Assembly: GCA_913054485.1 (NCBI GenBank)
Contig: CAJXHQ010000160.1
Span: 1-7,032, forward strand
DNA from: an uncultured Paracoccaceae bacterium
Lineage (GTDB): Bacteria > Pseudomonadota > Alphaproteobacteria > Rhodobacterales > Rhodobacteraceae
Length of the DNA: 7,032 nucleotides
Reading direction: 5' to 3'
Positions within the stretch are counted from its first letter, which is position 1, and every line of letters starts with the position of its first letter. Positions 6,810-7,032 of this stretch are shown piece after piece. The translations under genes were made by a program, and so were the position numbers. Under the pieces are notes generated by a model. That model worked only from the letters and a program-made list of their open reading frames with translations. It was not told the DNA's origin and made no database searches.

Positions 6810-7032
6810 TTGACCGGCGAACATGACACTACCTCTCTTGAATGGCTCGAAGCGGAGTTGCAGGATACGCTGGACGAGGACATCGAGATCGAGTTCGCCG
6901 AACCGATGCTGTCGATGGAGCTGCGCAAGATCTACCGCGCGCAGCACCCTGAAATGCTGGACCGTCAGGTCTATTTCCGCAACCTCCTGCGCCTGCAGGC
7001 CGAGCTGATCAAGCTGCAGGACTGGGTGCAGG
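6810..7032 (+). CDS. ppk2: Polyphosphate kinase 2 (PPK2) family protein, N-terminal part only
   Basis: PPK2 enzymes transfer phosphate between polyphosphate and nucleoside di- or triphosphates. Only 74 residues are visible before the right edge. The first about 30 are acidic (LDEDIEIEFAEP at 21-32), followed by LSMELRKIYRAQ (34-45) and the family segment YFRNLLRLQAELIKLQDWV (55-73), which in full-length members directly precedes the Walker A motif GRDAAGKGG. That motif and the catalytic aspartates lie outside the window. The start is TTG at 6810, chosen for the AAAGGAG 7 bases upstream and the lack of any earlier in-frame start in keeping with the site. A 214-base gap and a hairpin separate it from the sugar operon, so it is probably its own transcription unit. 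The subclass (GTP-forming, ADP-forming or AMP-phosphorylating) cannot be told from this part. Family assignment rests on this one segment but is distinctive. Confidence 0.85.
   Translation, partial: MTGEHDTTSLEWLEAELQDTLDEDIEIEFAEPMLSMELRKIYRAQHPEMLDRQVYFRNLLRLQAELIKLQDWVQ

Noticed and set aside
6823..7008. 61-codon + strand frame from the ATG at 6823
   Set aside because: It is out of frame with the PPK2 reading, is Ser/Arg-rich without motifs, and lacks its own ribosome-binding site.
1..7032. Mobile elements, CRISPR arrays, tRNA or rRNA genes, defence systems
   Set aside because: I saw no transposase or integrase, no regular spacer-repeat array, no tRNA cloverleaf or rRNA sequence, and no defence-type domain. 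Nearly all of the window is accounted for by metabolic genes.

Overview
The window is a GC-rich, tightly packed stretch of an alphaproteobacterial chromosome or large replicon. The protein style (XylB-like SDR, IlvD/Edd sugar-acid dehydratase, PPK2 of the LQAELIKLQDWV type) and codon use suggest the Rhodobacterales/roseobacter group. That placement is an inference from sequence character, not a database result.

Positions 1-6595 hold six genes on the + strand, almost without gaps. In order they are an IlvD/Edd-family sugar-acid dehydratase (5' end outside the window), a short-chain dehydrogenase/reductase, 2-dehydro-3-deoxygalactonokinase (dgoK), 2-dehydro-3-deoxy-6-phosphogalactonate aldolase (dgoA), an SMP-30-type sugar lactonase, and a GH42 beta-galactosidase. 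Junctions range from an 8-base overlap to a 16-base gap, so the genes very probably form one operon with translational coupling. Its promoter, and any transporter and regulator, are not in the window and may lie upstream.

Read in pathway order, the genes encode a De Ley-Doudoroff route for beta-galactosides. The cytoplasmic GH42 enzyme releases galactose, the SDR oxidises it to galactonolactone, the lactonase opens the ring, the dehydratase makes 2-keto-3-deoxygalactonate, DgoK phosphorylates it, and DgoA cleaves it to pyruvate and glyceraldehyde-3-phosphate. dgoK plus dgoA give the strongest evidence for galactonate rather than arabinonate or xylonate as the substrate. The main oddity is that the SDR has Asn where the catalytic Lys of the YxxxK motif should be, which puts its role as the galactose dehydrogenase in doubt.

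Positions 6596-6809 are non-coding. They hold a GC-rich hairpin just after the operon, a 10-bp palindrome, a 9-bp direct repeat and a good Shine-Dalgarno sequence. At 6810 a second transcription unit starts from a TTG codon. It encodes the N-terminus of a polyphosphate kinase 2 that runs off the window's right edge and looks functionally unrelated to the sugar operon.
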